34,476 nt of DNA, taken from the NCBI GenBank assembly GCA_902581585.1, contig CACHPB010000011.1, positions 1-34,476 on the forward strand, read 5' to 3'. A program made the translations under genes and the position numbers. Of the stretch, positions 1-10,720 are shown one piece after another. The notes below the pieces were generated by a model, which searched no databases, was not told where the DNA came from, and saw nothing but the letters and a program-made list of their open reading frames with translations. The stretch comes from an uncultured Pelagibacteraceae bacterium (lineage in GTDB: Bacteria; Pseudomonadota; Alphaproteobacteria; Pelagibacterales; Pelagibacteraceae). Positions within the stretch are counted from its first letter, which is position 1; each line of letters begins with the position of its first letter.

Positions 1-98
1 AAGAAGAAATTTCAACTCACTTAAATAAAATTTTGGAGAAAATGATTTTAAAAAATCCAGATCAATGGATTTGGACTCATAATAGATGGAAAAAATAA
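1..98 (+). CDS. C-terminal end of probable lipid A (LpxL/HtrB-type) acyltransferase, partial
   Basis: The reading frame is open from the left edge (first full codon at position 3) to a TAA at 96-98 and gives about 31 residues. They end in NPDQWIWTHNRWKK, which matches the usual C-terminus of the lauroyl/myristoyl lipid A acyltransferase family (pattern PxQWxWxHxRWK). Enzymes of this family add secondary acyl chains to lipid A at the inner membrane. The active-site HxxxxD motif lies outside the window, so the assignment depends on this short tail only. The gene converges on the DUF2093 gene with a 6-base gap. Another protein ending in W-H-R-W-K cannot be excluded. Confidence 0.6.
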   Translation, partial: EEISTHLNKILEKMILKNPDQWIWTHNRWKK

Positions 99-104
99 TT
101 ACTA

Positions 105-293
105 TTAAGAGTTTTTTTCCTTTTTAATTGAAGCCTCAACATAAGAAAAGTAAGCTTCTTGTTCGTCAACATTCCAATAATTCAAATTTTGTAATGGAAT
201 TTTCTTTCCAGAAACTGAACAAATGACATGATCACCCTCTTCTATAATATCAAAATTGTTCGGCAGATATTTTAATTTTGCTAACTTGTTCAT
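105..293 (-). CDS. DUF2093 domain small protein
   Basis: A 62-residue cytosolic protein without signal peptide or membrane segment. Its order of motifs (KYLPNNFDII, then VICSVSGKKIPLQNLNYWNV, then EQEAYFSYVEA) is the signature of DUF2093, a short family found mainly in alphaproteobacteria; the CxVxGxxIPLxxLxYWxVxxQEAY core is intact. The function of the family is not known to me. The length agrees with the family. The ATG is at 291-293 and the gene is divergent from purD with only 26 bases between the start codons, so both promoters must overlap or extend into coding sequence. It may sit next to lipid A acyltransferase genes by chance. Confidence 0.85.
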   Translation of the reverse strand: MNKLAKLKYLPNNFDIIEEGDHVICSVSGKKIPLQNLNYWNVDEQEAYFSYVEASIKKEKNS

Positions 294-319
294 GAATTAT
301 AAGATATATATTTAAATAT

Positions 320-1585
320 ATGAAAATTGCAATTCTTGGAAACGGTGGAAGAGAGCACGCTATTGCACATCAAATATCAAAATCTCCTAAACTTAATAAA
401 TTGTATTGTTTACCAGGTAACGCGGGAACTAAATTAATTGCTGAGAATGTAGAACTTGATTTTTATGATTTTGAAAAATTAGGAAATTTTGTTGAGGAAA
501 ATAAAATTAATTTAGTAATTGTAGGTCCAGAAAAACCACTCGTAGATGGAGTCGTAGATTTTCTTACAAATAAAGGTATTAAGGTGTTTGGTCCTAACAA
601 GACATCTTCTCAGCTTGAGGGTTCTAAAATATTTACAAAAAAAATATGTGAAAAATATAATATACCAACTGCACAGTTTGGTATTTTTAACTCTGTCAAA
701 GATGCTCATAAATATTTAGAAAAAGCTATAAAACCTATTGTAGTCAAAGCAGATGGTTTAGCAGCAGGTAAAGGAGTTTATATTTGTGAAGATACAAGAA
801 GTGCAAAAAATGCAGTAGATGAAATTTTTAATGGAAAATTTGGTGAAACTAATCAAATTCTAATAGAGGAATTCTTGCAAGGAGAAGAAATGAGTTACTT
901 TGTAATATCTGATGGAAAAACATTCAAAAAATTTAATACTGCTCAAGACCATAAAAGAGTTGGTGAGGGTGATACAGGTAAAAATACAGGTGGTATGGGA
1001 GCGTATTCTCCTTCAGGACTCATTAATAAAGAGTTGGATCTAAAAATTATTGAAAAAATTGTCAAACCTACTTTTAAAGCGATAAAGGATCTTGGGGTAA
1101 CATATAAAGGGTTTTTGTATGTGGGTCTTATGATAAAAGATAATAATCCATATTTAGTTGAGTATAATGTGAGGATGGGAGATCCAGAATGTCAAACAAT
1201 TTTACCTTTGTTAGAATGTGATCTTTTAGAATTAATAAATTCTTGCTGTGAAGAAAACTTACAAAATCAGATAATAGAGTGGAAAAATAAAAAAAGTATT
1301 TGCATCGTAGTATGCTCTAATGGTTATCCAGATACATATAAAAAGAACGTAGAAATTCCTAATTTAGAAAAAATTAAAATAGATAATAATACTTTTGTTT
1401 ATCACGCTGGTACTCAGTTAATTGACAACAAAATATATGCAACAGGAGGAAGGGTACTGAATTTTGTAAGTATTTCAAATGACTTAAAGGTTTCAAGAGA
1501 GTTAGTGATTAAAGAAATAGAAAACTTAAAGTGGAAAAATGGTTTTTATAGAAAAGATATTGGTTTTAGAATTATTGACAAATGA
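320..1585 (+). CDS. purD: phosphoribosylamine--glycine ligase (GAR synthetase)
   Basis: Full-length 421-residue PurD, which joins glycine to 5-phosphoribosylamine using ATP in step two of purine synthesis in the cytosol. It starts with the N-domain glycine-rich GNGGREHAIA motif (residues 7-16), followed by the CLPGNAGT segment. The ATP-grasp domain has VVKADGLAAGKGV (about 141-153), GEEMSYFVISDG (about 188-199) and GGMGAYSPSG. The PurD signature YVGLMIKDNNPYLVEYNVRMGDPE is present around 268-291. The length matches the family and the start is the only sensible ATG. It overlaps rsmD by 4 bases (ATGA), so the two are probably translationally coupled. Window context also includes a purine phosphoribosyltransferase, but far away. 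Confidence 0.97.
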   Translation: MKIAILGNGGREHAIAHQISKSPKLNKLYCLPGNAGTKLIAENVELDFYDFEKLGNFVEENKINLVIVGPEKPLVDGVVDFLTNKGIKVFGPNKTSSQLEGSKIFTKKICEKYNIPTAQFGIFNSVKDAHKYLEKAIKPIVVKADGLAAGKGVYICEDTRSAKNAVDEIFNGKFGETNQILIEEFLQGEEMSYFVISDGKTFKKFNTAQDHKRVGEGDTGKNTGGMGAYSPSGLINKELDLKIIEKIVKPTFKAIKDLGVTYKGFLYVGLMIKDNNPYLVEYNVRMGDPECQTILPLLECDLLELINSCCEENLQNQIIEWKNKKSICIVVCSNGYPDTYKKNVEIPNLEKIKIDNNTFVYHAGTQLIDNKIYATGGRVLNFVSISNDLKVSRELVIKEIENLKWKNGFYRKDIGFRIIDK

Positions 1586-2145
1586 GAATTATATCAGGAT
1601 ATCTCAAGGGAAAAAAATTATTAACTCCATTAGATAAATCGACAAGACCACTAAAAGACATGGTAAGAGAGTCTATTTTCAATATTTTAGATCACTCAAA
1701 TAAAGTATCTACAAAAATACGTAATTCAAAAGTATTAGATTTGTTCTCTGGCACTGGATCATTTGGTATAGAATGTTTATCTAGAGGAGCAACAAAGGTG
1801 TTTTTTTTTGAAAATTACCAAAATTCACTTAAAATTCTCAGAAAAAATATTTTTAATCTAAAATTGGAGGATAAAAGCACTGTTTATAATTATAGCGCTT
1901 ATAATTTGGAAAATTTCGTCTTTAAAGATAAAATATTTGATATAATTTTTTTAGATCCTCCATTCAAAGATAAGGAAATAAAAAATTTGATAGACCAAAT
2001 AAAAAAAATGAAAGTTGCTAATTTAAATTCTATAATAATAATTCATCGTAAAAAAAAATTTGATGATAAGATTTCACAATATCTTAATGTTATAGAAGAA
2101 AAAAATTATGGGTTATCAAAAATATTCTTCTGTAAAATACTTTAG
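1582..2145 (+). CDS. rsmD: 16S rRNA (guanine(966)-N(2))-methyltransferase RsmD
   Basis: A 187-residue Rossmann-fold SAM methyltransferase of the RsmD family, which methylates G966 of 16S rRNA in assembled 30S particles. Visible motifs are the N-terminal RIISGYLKGKKL, the STRPLKDMVRESIFNIL segment that typifies RsmD, motif I VLDLFSGTGSFGIECLSRGA (about residues 51-70) for SAM binding, and the catalytic motif IV DPPF (about 125-128). The length is usual for the family. The ATG lies inside the last codons of purD (4-base ATGA overlap). Its TAG stop interlocks with the TAA stop of the convergent pgi gene, with no room for a terminator. Confidence 0.95.
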   Translation: MRIISGYLKGKKLLTPLDKSTRPLKDMVRESIFNILDHSNKVSTKIRNSKVLDLFSGTGSFGIECLSRGATKVFFFENYQNSLKILRKNIFNLKLEDKSTVYNYSAYNLENFVFKDKIFDIIFLDPPFKDKEIKNLIDQIKKMKVANLNSIIIIHRKKKFDDKISQYLNVIEEKNYGLSKIFFCKIL

Positions 2146-3311
2146 TTGAGAATTTTTGATGTCTCTGTTTTAATTAATTCAACTGATGGTTGATCAAAAG
2201 GATTTACTTTCATTAGTCTACCTAGCAAAATTGTTTCTAAAACAAAAAAAGAGAAAAGCTCTCCAAGAGTTTCTTCATTCCTCTTAAGGACTTCAAAACT
2301 TCTAAATGGTATTTTTTTTCTTTTAAAAACTATTTGAGTTGCACGCCTTTGAGCATGGATTATTTGATTTAAATTTCTATTTTTTAAATTTGAAAATTTA
2401 TCAAATAAATAACTACTCTCCAGCTTATTTGTTTTTTCTTTGATTACCCCAAAAAATGTAAAAAAATTATTTTTAGGACCATCTAAATATAGCTGGAGTA
2501 GGCTATGATTATCTTTTGGCATAGATGATATTATTGGAAAAATACCTTTGTTTTTTTTACCTAAACTTTCAGCTGTCAATTGTTGATACCATTTAAATAA
2601 ATTTTCTGAATTTTCATCATAATTTAAAATTACTGAGTTTTTTTTTCCCTGTGATATACATTTTGAGATAAAACTTACATTACTGATTAAATGATTTAAG
2701 AAGGTTTTATTTTTAATTAAATTATTAAGTCTTTTAAATTTAGACTCATTTAAACCTAATAGCTGGGCAGGCAACATTCCCACTTCTGATAATACAGAAT
2801 ACCTACCTCCAATATAATTTTTATGTTCAATAATTTCAGCTTTAAGTTTTTTAGCCAGTGATGTTAAATAACTTGACTTATACTCTGTAATCACAATATT
2901 TTTATTTTTTTTTTGAGATTTAAGAATTAAATTAAAATTTGAGATAGTTTCAAGTGTATTTCCTGATTTGGAAATTATTAAATTAATACTTTTTTTATTT
3001 GAAACAGGTTTAATTTTACTGTTAAGGTTATTAAAAAATTTAATTTTTTTTTTTATTTTAAATTTTAAAAAATCGTAGATTGCTTCTGTACCTAATATTG
3101 ATCCGCCCATTCCTATTAAGTTGATATTGTTAAAATTTTTGTATTTTTTAATAATATTTTTTTTAAAACTGTAGTTATATTTCGTTGTAAACGAGTTAAG
3201 CAATTGGTAACTCAAAATTAATTCTCTTTTCAAAATTTTATTTATTTTTTTTATATCTTTTGTATTTTTTTTTATTTGGAAATTATTAAAAATTATGTTT
3301 TTTGAAAACAT
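2142..3311 (-). CDS. pgi: glucose-6-phosphate isomerase, short form
   Basis: Interconverts glucose-6-phosphate and fructose-6-phosphate in the cytosol. The 389 residues carry the SIS-fold phosphate-binding stretch SKSGNTLETI, the first PGI signature (GGRYSVLSEVG), a glutamate-containing QLTAESLGK in place of the usual QxxMESNGK, the ring-opening histidine in PKDNHSLLQLYLDGP, and the catalytic lysine in the second signature (FDQPSVELIK). The catalytic set therefore looks complete although the protein is much shorter than the roughly 550-residue enterobacterial enzyme and drifts in the flanking loops. Last gene of the minus-strand run that starts at 8601; 3 bases separate it from the DUF3035 gene. 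It is very rich in K, N, I and F. Confidence 0.93.
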   Translation of the reverse strand: MFSKNIIFNNFQIKKNTKDIKKINKILKRELILSYQLLNSFTTKYNYSFKKNIIKKYKNFNNINLIGMGGSILGTEAIYDFLKFKIKKKIKFFNNLNSKIKPVSNKKSINLIISKSGNTLETISNFNLILKSQKKNKNIVITEYKSSYLTSLAKKLKAEIIEHKNYIGGRYSVLSEVGMLPAQLLGLNESKFKRLNNLIKNKTFLNHLISNVSFISKCISQGKKNSVILNYDENSENLFKWYQQLTAESLGKKNKGIFPIISSMPKDNHSLLQLYLDGPKNNFFTFFGVIKEKTNKLESSYLFDKFSNLKNRNLNQIIHAQRRATQIVFKRKKIPFRSFEVLKRNEETLGELFSFFVLETILLGRLMKVNPFDQPSVELIKTETSKILN

Positions 3312-3314
3312 TTT

Positions 3315-3641
3315 TTATTTAATTTTTTTTAGAATTGAACTCTCAATTGAGGTAGACACTTCATTGGAAGAAGAAGTTTGTGTATTTTCACTACTCTTAA
3401 GTAAATCTTTTATATTTGATTGATTAGTTTCAATATCTTTTGTAGATGATACGTTTGCCTCACCTGGTTTTGGTAATTTATCAAAGTCTGGTGGCATAAC
3501 TAATGGATTTTTTTTATCAATTAAAAATTCATCACCTTGATCTGATCTTTTTTTACCTTGTAAAGCCTCTCCAACTGATCCGCATGAATATATAAATAAT
3601 AAGAAAAACAATAATTTAGAAATCTTAAGAAATTTATTCAT
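3315..3641 (-). CDS. DUF3035 lipoprotein (BamF-like)
   Basis: A 108-residue predicted lipoprotein. Residues 1-19 form a signal peptide (positively charged start, LLFFLLFI core) ending in the lipobox IYSC, so Cys20 would be lipidated and LspA would cleave before it. The segment DEFLIDKKNPLVMPPDF (about 37-53) is the conserved core of DUF3035, a family described in alphaproteobacteria as an accessory lipoprotein of the Bam outer-membrane assembly complex (BamF). The C-terminal half is low-complexity, rich in S, T, N and E, and probably disordered. It overlaps the upstream lspA gene by 8 bases, so the processing peptidase and a substrate are co-translated. Confidence 0.8.
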   Translation of the reverse strand: MNKFLKISKLLFFLLFIYSCGSVGEALQGKKRSDQGDEFLIDKKNPLVMPPDFDKLPKPGEANVSSTKDIETNQSNIKDLLKSSENTQTSSSNEVSTSIESSILKKIK

Positions 3642-4125
3642 TTACTTTTTTATAACTTATAAATTCGGCTAGAATAAGTAAAATAATACCCACAGTTATA
3701 AATATATCTGCAACATTAAAAATAAACCAATGATAGCCATTATAATTTAAATCAACAAAGTCTGGGACAGCTCTATAATAAAACCTATCAAACAAATTAC
3801 TAAGTGATCCCCCTAAAATAATCAATAAAAAATAATACTTTATTCCTTTTTCTTTAAATAACATATAAATGATCACAAAATTAATTATTACAATTAAAGC
3901 AGTTACAATATTATAGAAATAATCTTGATTTGAAGATAACAAACCAAATCCAATTCCTTTATTCCAAACAAGATAAAAATTTAAAAATGAATTGATATAA
4001 ATATCTACTTTGCCAGTTTCATCTAATATATTTAGAATTAAAATTTTAGATATTCTATCAAATGTAAAAATTATTAATAAAAGCGAAATACTTAATATAA
4101 TTTTTTTAAATTTTTCATTAATCAT
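3634..4125 (-). CDS. lspA: lipoprotein signal peptidase (signal peptidase II)
   Basis: Inner-membrane aspartyl protease that removes signal peptides from prolipoproteins. Four hydrophobic segments are visible (about residues 8-32, 71-90, 96-108, 134-155). Family motifs are NKGIGFGLL (54-62), GGSLSNLFDR (105-114), and the two catalytic aspartates in VPDFVD (Asp122) and FNVADI (Asp140). I chose the ATG at 4123-4125, which gives 163 residues and a 4-base ATGA overlap with ileS; an in-frame TTG twelve bases upstream would extend the overlap to 16 and adds nothing conserved. It sits in the common ileS-lspA order and is followed at once by a lipoprotein gene. Confidence 0.96.
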   Translation of the reverse strand: MINEKFKKIILSISLLLIIFTFDRISKILILNILDETGKVDIYINSFLNFYLVWNKGIGFGLLSSNQDYFYNIVTALIVIINFVIIYMLFKEKGIKYYFLLIILGGSLSNLFDRFYYRAVPDFVDLNYNGYHWFIFNVADIFITVGIILLILAEFISYKKVNE

Positions 4126-6863
4126 GAAAGATGACAATTATCATGTCTTTCACAAGCGCTCTCTCTAATTTTCCAGCAAACTGGGCACTTATTTCCAATA
4201 GCTTTTGCAGTAATAACTTCGATTTCTTTTTCTATATTGTTGTCATTTGAGATTGAAGCTGAAGAAGTTATACAAATTTCAGAGAAATCTTGGTTATGAG
4301 CTATATTAAACATATTTTGATTTTTGATTTTAATTTCAATATTTGCCTCCAAACTTGAACCAATAATCTTTTCAGCCCTCTTACTTTCGATGCTGATATT
4401 TGCTTCGTCTCTTATTGTTTTAATCTTTTGCCATTTTTTATTTAATTCATCATTTTTCCATAGATCAGGAATTTTAACAAATTTTTGTAAATGAATACTT
4501 CCCTCTTTATCTTCTTTAGAAATTAGATGATAAATTTCTTCGGTAGTGAATGATAATATAGGCGCAAACCATTTTAATAAACATTCTAAAATTACTTTCA
4601 ATATTAAAATACAATCTGATCTTTTTTTAGAATCTTTAGGATCACAATAAAGAAGATCTTTTCTTATATCAAAATAGAACGCTGACAATTCTACAGTACA
4701 AAAATTAAGTAATTCTTTGTACAGATTGTGAAAATTGTAAGACTTAAAATATTCATTAAAACTTTGATTAATCATAAATAATCTGTGAAGCATATATTTT
4801 TCAAGTTCAGGCAAATTATTTAAGTCAATTTTTGCAAAATCTATTTTCGTATAATCATCTTGCATATTTCCTAGGAGATATCTGAAAGTATTTCTTATTT
4901 TTCTATAAGACTCAGAATGTTGATCTAAAATTGAATAATCTATTCTTAAATCCTCAGCATAATTTGATGATGCGACCCAAATTCTAAGTATATCAGCTCC
5001 ATATTTTTTTAAAATATCTTCTGGAGCTATTACGTTTCCTGTTGATTTTGACATTTTAAGTCCTTTTCCATCAACAACAAACCCATGTGATAGAATACTT
5101 TCAAAGGGTGCCCTACCTCGAGTTCCACATGACTCGAGTAAGGAAGAATGAAACCATCCCCTATGTTGGTCTGATCCCTCTAAGTACATTGATGCAGGCC
5201 ATTTTAAGTCTTCTCTTTTTTCTAATACAAAAGAGTGTGTTGAACCGCTATCAAACCACACTTCTACAATGTCTGATGATTTATTAAAATCCTCTGCTTT
5301 ATATTTATCTCCAAGGAGTCTCTGAAAATTTTCTTCAAACCAACAATCAGAACCCTCTTTTTCATAAATTTTTGCAATGTTTTCAAAGACTTCGTCATCT
5401 ATCAAAATCTCTCCATCTTTTTTTGAAATAAAAATTGGTAAAGGAACACCCCAAACCCTCTGTCTAGACACACACCAATCTGGTCTAGTCTCAATCATTG
5501 ATTTAATCCTTTCTTTCCCTTTAGCAGGATAAAATGTTGTGTTATCTATAGCTTTAAGAGCTTTATCTCTTAATTTGTGACTTTCCATTGAAATAAACCA
5601 TTGAGGTGTTGCCCTGTGCACTAATGGAGCTTTAGATCTCCAGGAATGTGGATAGGAATGAGTGAGTTTTCCGCTAGACATGAGTGTTTTAGTTTCTTTA
5701 AGCTTCTCTATTACAATCTCATTAGCTTTAAAAATATGTGTTCCTTCAAATATTGGAATATGTTTAGTGTATCTTCCATCATCATCAACTGTTTCGATTG
5801 CTTTAATCCCATTATTTATACACAAATTAAAATCATCAGGTCCATGACTGGGTGCGCAATGAACAATGCCTGTTCCCTGTTCGGTTGTAACAAATCTTGC
5901 CTCAAGCATTGGAACATCATAATCATATCCAATTTTATGAAATGGATGACCACAAATAGTTCCCTCAAATTCTTTTCCTTTAAATTCAGAAATTATATTT
6001 ATTTCAAATTCTGTGTCTTTTGAAACAGATTCTAAAAGCTCTTTAGCAATTATTATTTTTTCATTTTTTAATTTATCTTTTTTGTTTATCTTACATAAAA
6101 CGTAATCTAAATTTTGATTGTAAGCTAAAGCTTTATTCGCAGGTATTGTCCATGGGGTTGTAGTCCAAATTATAATATTAGATCCAATAATCTCTTTTAT
6201 ATTTGAACTTTTAACTAGAAAAGCTGCATAGATAGTATCTGATACATGATCTTGATATTCAACTTCTGCATCTGCTAATGCAGTTTTTTCGACCGTTGAC
6301 CATAAAACAGGCTTATATCCCTTAAATAAACTTCCCTCTTTTAAAAATTTGCCAAGCTCTCTAACAATTTGAGCTTCAGCATCAAAACTCATTGTGGAAT
6401 AATAGTTTTCCCAGTCTCCGATAACTCCAAGTCTTTTAAATTGATCTTTATGGATTTCAATCCATTTGCTTGCAAAATCTCTACACTCTTTTCTAAACTC
6501 TATTATAGGTACATCGTTTTTGTTTTTTTTATTTTTTTTATATTGCTCCTCAATTTTCCACTCAATTGGTAAACCGTGGCAATCCCATCCCGGAACGTAT
6601 ACTGAGTCCTTACCATCCATTTGATGAAATTTAATTATTATATCTTTTAAAATTTTATTTAAAGCTGTACCCATATGAATGTTCCCATTTGCATAAGGTG
6701 GGCCATCATGTAGGACAAACTTTTCTTTACCTTTGCTTTGCGATCTCAGTTTTTTATATAAATTTATCTTTTCCCAAAATTTTAAATATTCAGGCTCTTT
6801 ATTAGGAAGATTCGCCTTCATAGAAAAAGCAGTCTTAGGTAAATTTAAGTGATCTTTACTCAT
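4122..6863 (-). CDS. ileS: isoleucyl-tRNA synthetase
   Basis: Class I aminoacyl-tRNA synthetase charging tRNA-Ile, 913 residues as expected. The HIGH-type motif is HMGT (63-66) inside PPYANGNIHMGTALN; KMSKS appears as GLKMSKSTGNV around residues 600-608. Between them lies the CP1 editing domain, with TTPWTIPANKAL and GTGIVHCAPSHGPDDF. The C-terminus has a zinc knuckle with cysteines at about 893, 896, 904 and 910, typical of the bacterial (not the eukaryote-like, mupirocin-resistant) enzyme. The start codon overlaps the ribF stop by 4 bases and the stop overlaps the lspA start by 4 bases, so it is in the centre of a tightly coupled transcript. Confidence 0.98.
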   Translation of the reverse strand: MSKDHLNLPKTAFSMKANLPNKEPEYLKFWEKINLYKKLRSQSKGKEKFVLHDGPPYANGNIHMGTALNKILKDIIIKFHQMDGKDSVYVPGWDCHGLPIEWKIEEQYKKNKKNKNDVPIIEFRKECRDFASKWIEIHKDQFKRLGVIGDWENYYSTMSFDAEAQIVRELGKFLKEGSLFKGYKPVLWSTVEKTALADAEVEYQDHVSDTIYAAFLVKSSNIKEIIGSNIIIWTTTPWTIPANKALAYNQNLDYVLCKINKKDKLKNEKIIIAKELLESVSKDTEFEINIISEFKGKEFEGTICGHPFHKIGYDYDVPMLEARFVTTEQGTGIVHCAPSHGPDDFNLCINNGIKAIETVDDDGRYTKHIPIFEGTHIFKANEIVIEKLKETKTLMSSGKLTHSYPHSWRSKAPLVHRATPQWFISMESHKLRDKALKAIDNTTFYPAKGKERIKSMIETRPDWCVSRQRVWGVPLPIFISKKDGEILIDDEVFENIAKIYEKEGSDCWFEENFQRLLGDKYKAEDFNKSSDIVEVWFDSGSTHSFVLEKREDLKWPASMYLEGSDQHRGWFHSSLLESCGTRGRAPFESILSHGFVVDGKGLKMSKSTGNVIAPEDILKKYGADILRIWVASSNYAEDLRIDYSILDQHSESYRKIRNTFRYLLGNMQDDYTKIDFAKIDLNNLPELEKYMLHRLFMINQSFNEYFKSYNFHNLYKELLNFCTVELSAFYFDIRKDLLYCDPKDSKKRSDCILILKVILECLLKWFAPILSFTTEEIYHLISKEDKEGSIHLQKFVKIPDLWKNDELNKKWQKIKTIRDEANISIESKRAEKIIGSSLEANIEIKIKNQNMFNIAHNQDFSEICITSSASISNDNNIEKEIEVITAKAIGNKCPVCWKIRESACERHDNCHLS

Positions 6864-7792
6864 AAAATTTTTTTAGCTTTCAAAATATCTTTTTTAATTT
6901 GATTTTTTAATTCACTGATACCTTTGAATTTTTTCTCTCCTCTTATAAATTTTAAAAATTCTACAGACAGTTTTTTATTATAGAGATTTCCTGAAAAATT
7001 AAAAATATTTACCTCTAAAAGTATTTTATTTTGATCAAATGTTGGCCTAAATCCTAAATTTGCAATACCTTTAAATACCTTTTTTTTGTCATTAATCCTA
7101 ACTCTTACCGCATAAACACCTGGTTTTGCTATAACATAGTCTCCAATATCTATGTTACATGTTGGAAAACCAATTTTTTGCCCTACCATTCTGCCCTTTT
7201 GAACTTTGCCCTCAATCTCCCAATTTCTATTTAGAAAATTATTTGCTTTAGATAGCTGACCTTTTTCGAGCAACATTCTTATTACTGTAGATGAAATAAT
7301 TTTTTTATTTTTTTTTAGAGGTGTTGGTTTTATCAAAGTGTAACCAAAAAGTTTTTCATATCTTTTGAGCAATCTAACATCACCTTCTCTTTTATAACCA
7401 AACCTAAAATTATTACTAACAAATATGAATTTAGATTTTAGCTTTTTTGATAAAATATCTTTTATAAAACTCATGTAATTTATTTTTGAAAAATTTTTGT
7501 CAAAATTTTTATTGATTATAAAATCAACTCCAAATTTATTTAAGTAGACAACTTTTTGATTAAAATTAGATATTCTATAATTTTTTATTTTCCTATTAAA
7601 AAACATTTTAGGAATTGGATCAAAAGTAACAACTCCTATTTTAGATTTATATTTAATTTTATATTTTTTCGCCAATTGAAATAACTTTTGATGTCCAGAA
7701 TGCAAACCATCAAAATTGCCAATCAATATAATAGAATTTTTAAATTTTTGTGAGATATTAAAATTATTAAAAATCTTAGACTTTTTCACCAT
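6860..7792 (-). CDS. ribF: bifunctional riboflavin kinase / FAD synthetase
   Basis: Makes FMN from riboflavin and then FAD. The 310-residue protein has an N-terminal nucleotidyltransferase domain with the GNFDGLHSGHQKL motif (about 26-38) and the FVSNNFRFGYKREGD stretch, and a C-terminal flavokinase domain with GRMVGQKIGFPTCNI, in which the usual PTAN is PTCN, followed by GVYAVRV and LGFRPTF. Domain order and length match the family. It lies between ileS (4-base overlap) and a HAD hydrolase (7-base overlap), an arrangement frequent in alphaproteobacteria. The N-terminal 15 residues are a short variable extension. Confidence 0.96.
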   Translation of the reverse strand: MVKKSKIFNNFNISQKFKNSIILIGNFDGLHSGHQKLFQLAKKYKIKYKSKIGVVTFDPIPKMFFNRKIKNYRISNFNQKVVYLNKFGVDFIINKNFDKNFSKINYMSFIKDILSKKLKSKFIFVSNNFRFGYKREGDVRLLKRYEKLFGYTLIKPTPLKKNKKIISSTVIRMLLEKGQLSKANNFLNRNWEIEGKVQKGRMVGQKIGFPTCNIDIGDYVIAKPGVYAVRVRINDKKKVFKGIANLGFRPTFDQNKILLEVNIFNFSGNLYNKKLSVEFLKFIRGEKKFKGISELKNQIKKDILKAKKIL

Positions 7793-8601
7793 TTTAATTC
7801 ACTCTGGAAATAATTAATTTTTGCATTATATTTTTTTAATACATTTTCAATAGAAAACTTTGAAATTTCTTGTCTATGTATACCACCTGTTATGAGCAGT
7901 GAGTCAAAATTTTGAATCATGGCCCCTTTTATATCTGTATTTAAATTATCACCAATACATAAAATTTTTTTGTCTTTAACATTGGCGGCAAGTTCATAAA
8001 CAGGCGGATAAGGTTTACCGAAATATATAACTTTCCCATCAATTTCCTCAAATGATCTAGCTATAGATCCTGCGCAATATTCTCTTTTATTTCCTCTATC
8101 AACTATTAAATCTGGATTAGTGCATATCATTTTTTTTGATATATGAATTGATAGAAAATTTTTATAATACTCCAAATCACTCTCATATTCCTCAAAAAGT
8201 CCTGAGCATAATATATAATCTGACTCATCAATATTATTGACTTTATTGTTTTCAAATTTTTTAAACAAATCAAAATCCCTTGGTGGTCCTAAATGAAAAA
8301 ATTTTTTGTTATTAAAATTTTCTAAAATATATCTTAGAGATGCTTCTCCAGATGTGAAAACTGTTTCATAAAACTTATTTAACCCCATACCTTTTAGGGT
8401 GTTAACTACGGTAAAATTTGGCCTTGGAGCATTTGTAAGTAAAATAAATTTTTTATTATTTTTTGAAAGCTCCTCTAAAGCTGTAACTGCATTTTCATGA
8501 AGCTTTATTCCATTATGAATTACTCCCCAAATATCAATGAAAAATAAATCATAATGACTTGCAATTGATTTTAAGCCAGTTTCCTCCAAATTTTTAATCA
8601 T
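7786..8601 (-). CDS. HAD superfamily class IIA hydrolase (TIGR01459-like)
   Basis: A 271-residue cytosolic HAD phosphatase. Motif I is FFIDIWGVIHNG with nucleophile Asp23 and a tryptophan (residue 25) where most HAD enzymes have the general acid/base aspartate; this DxWG form marks the TIGR01459 subfamily. Motif II is FILLTNAPRP, motif III lysine is in YFGKPYPPVYE and motif IV is CIGDNLNTDIKGA, so metal-binding acidic residues are present. A C2-type cap lies between motifs II and III. The substrate is unknown; the constant link to ribF suggests, as inference only, a role around flavin precursors such as dephosphorylation of an intermediate. It is the first gene of the minus run ending with pgi. 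Confidence 0.88.
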   Translation of the reverse strand: MIKNLEETGLKSIASHYDLFFIDIWGVIHNGIKLHENAVTALEELSKNNKKFILLTNAPRPNFTVVNTLKGMGLNKFYETVFTSGEASLRYILENFNNKKFFHLGPPRDFDLFKKFENNKVNNIDESDYILCSGLFEEYESDLEYYKNFLSIHISKKMICTNPDLIVDRGNKREYCAGSIARSFEEIDGKVIYFGKPYPPVYELAANVKDKKILCIGDNLNTDIKGAMIQNFDSLLITGGIHRQEISKFSIENVLKKYNAKINYFQSELKW

Positions 8602-8668
8602 ATTTCAGATATAGCTTAAAAAACCAATAAATTCTTGGATTTTCTACTTTATATATTTCCAACCACAT

Positions 8669-8697
8669 CTTGAAAAAATAGTCACATGCATCTATAT
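8669..8697 (+). promoter_or_regulatory. RpoH (heat-shock sigma) promoter of groESL
   Basis: CTTGAA at 8669-8674 is followed, 18 bases after the CTTG, by TCTATAT at 8691-8697. This fits the alphaproteobacterial RpoH consensus CTTG-N17/18-CYTATNT in all but the first base of the -10 element. The predicted transcription start is near 8704, leaving a short leader with the AAAGGAG ribosome binding site at 8710-8716. There is no CIRCE inverted repeat (TTAGCACTC...GAGTGCTAA) in the 120-base gap, so control by HrcA is not supported. Confidence 0.8.
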
Positions 8698-8721
8698 GAT
8701 CTCTAATTTAAAGGAGTATTT

Positions 8722-10696
<1,975 letters not shown>

Positions 10697-10720
10697 TCGT
10701 TCCGACCCAAATCAAAATTC

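Noticed and set aside
4126..4137. Longer lspA start at a TTG (4135-4137)
   Set aside because: It adds four non-conserved residues and a 16-base overlap; the ATG at 4123-4125 gives the normal ATGA overlap with ileS.
5646..6023. Plus-strand frame of 125 codons inside ileS
   Set aside because: It is antisense to the editing domain of ileS and its composition (Ile, Asn, Cys, Phe) follows from reverse-reading the A/T-rich gene. No start signal.
8602..8721. CIRCE element (HrcA site) upstream of groES
   Set aside because: No TTAGCACTC-N9-GAGTGCTAA or near variant in this gap; only the RpoH-type promoter is supported.
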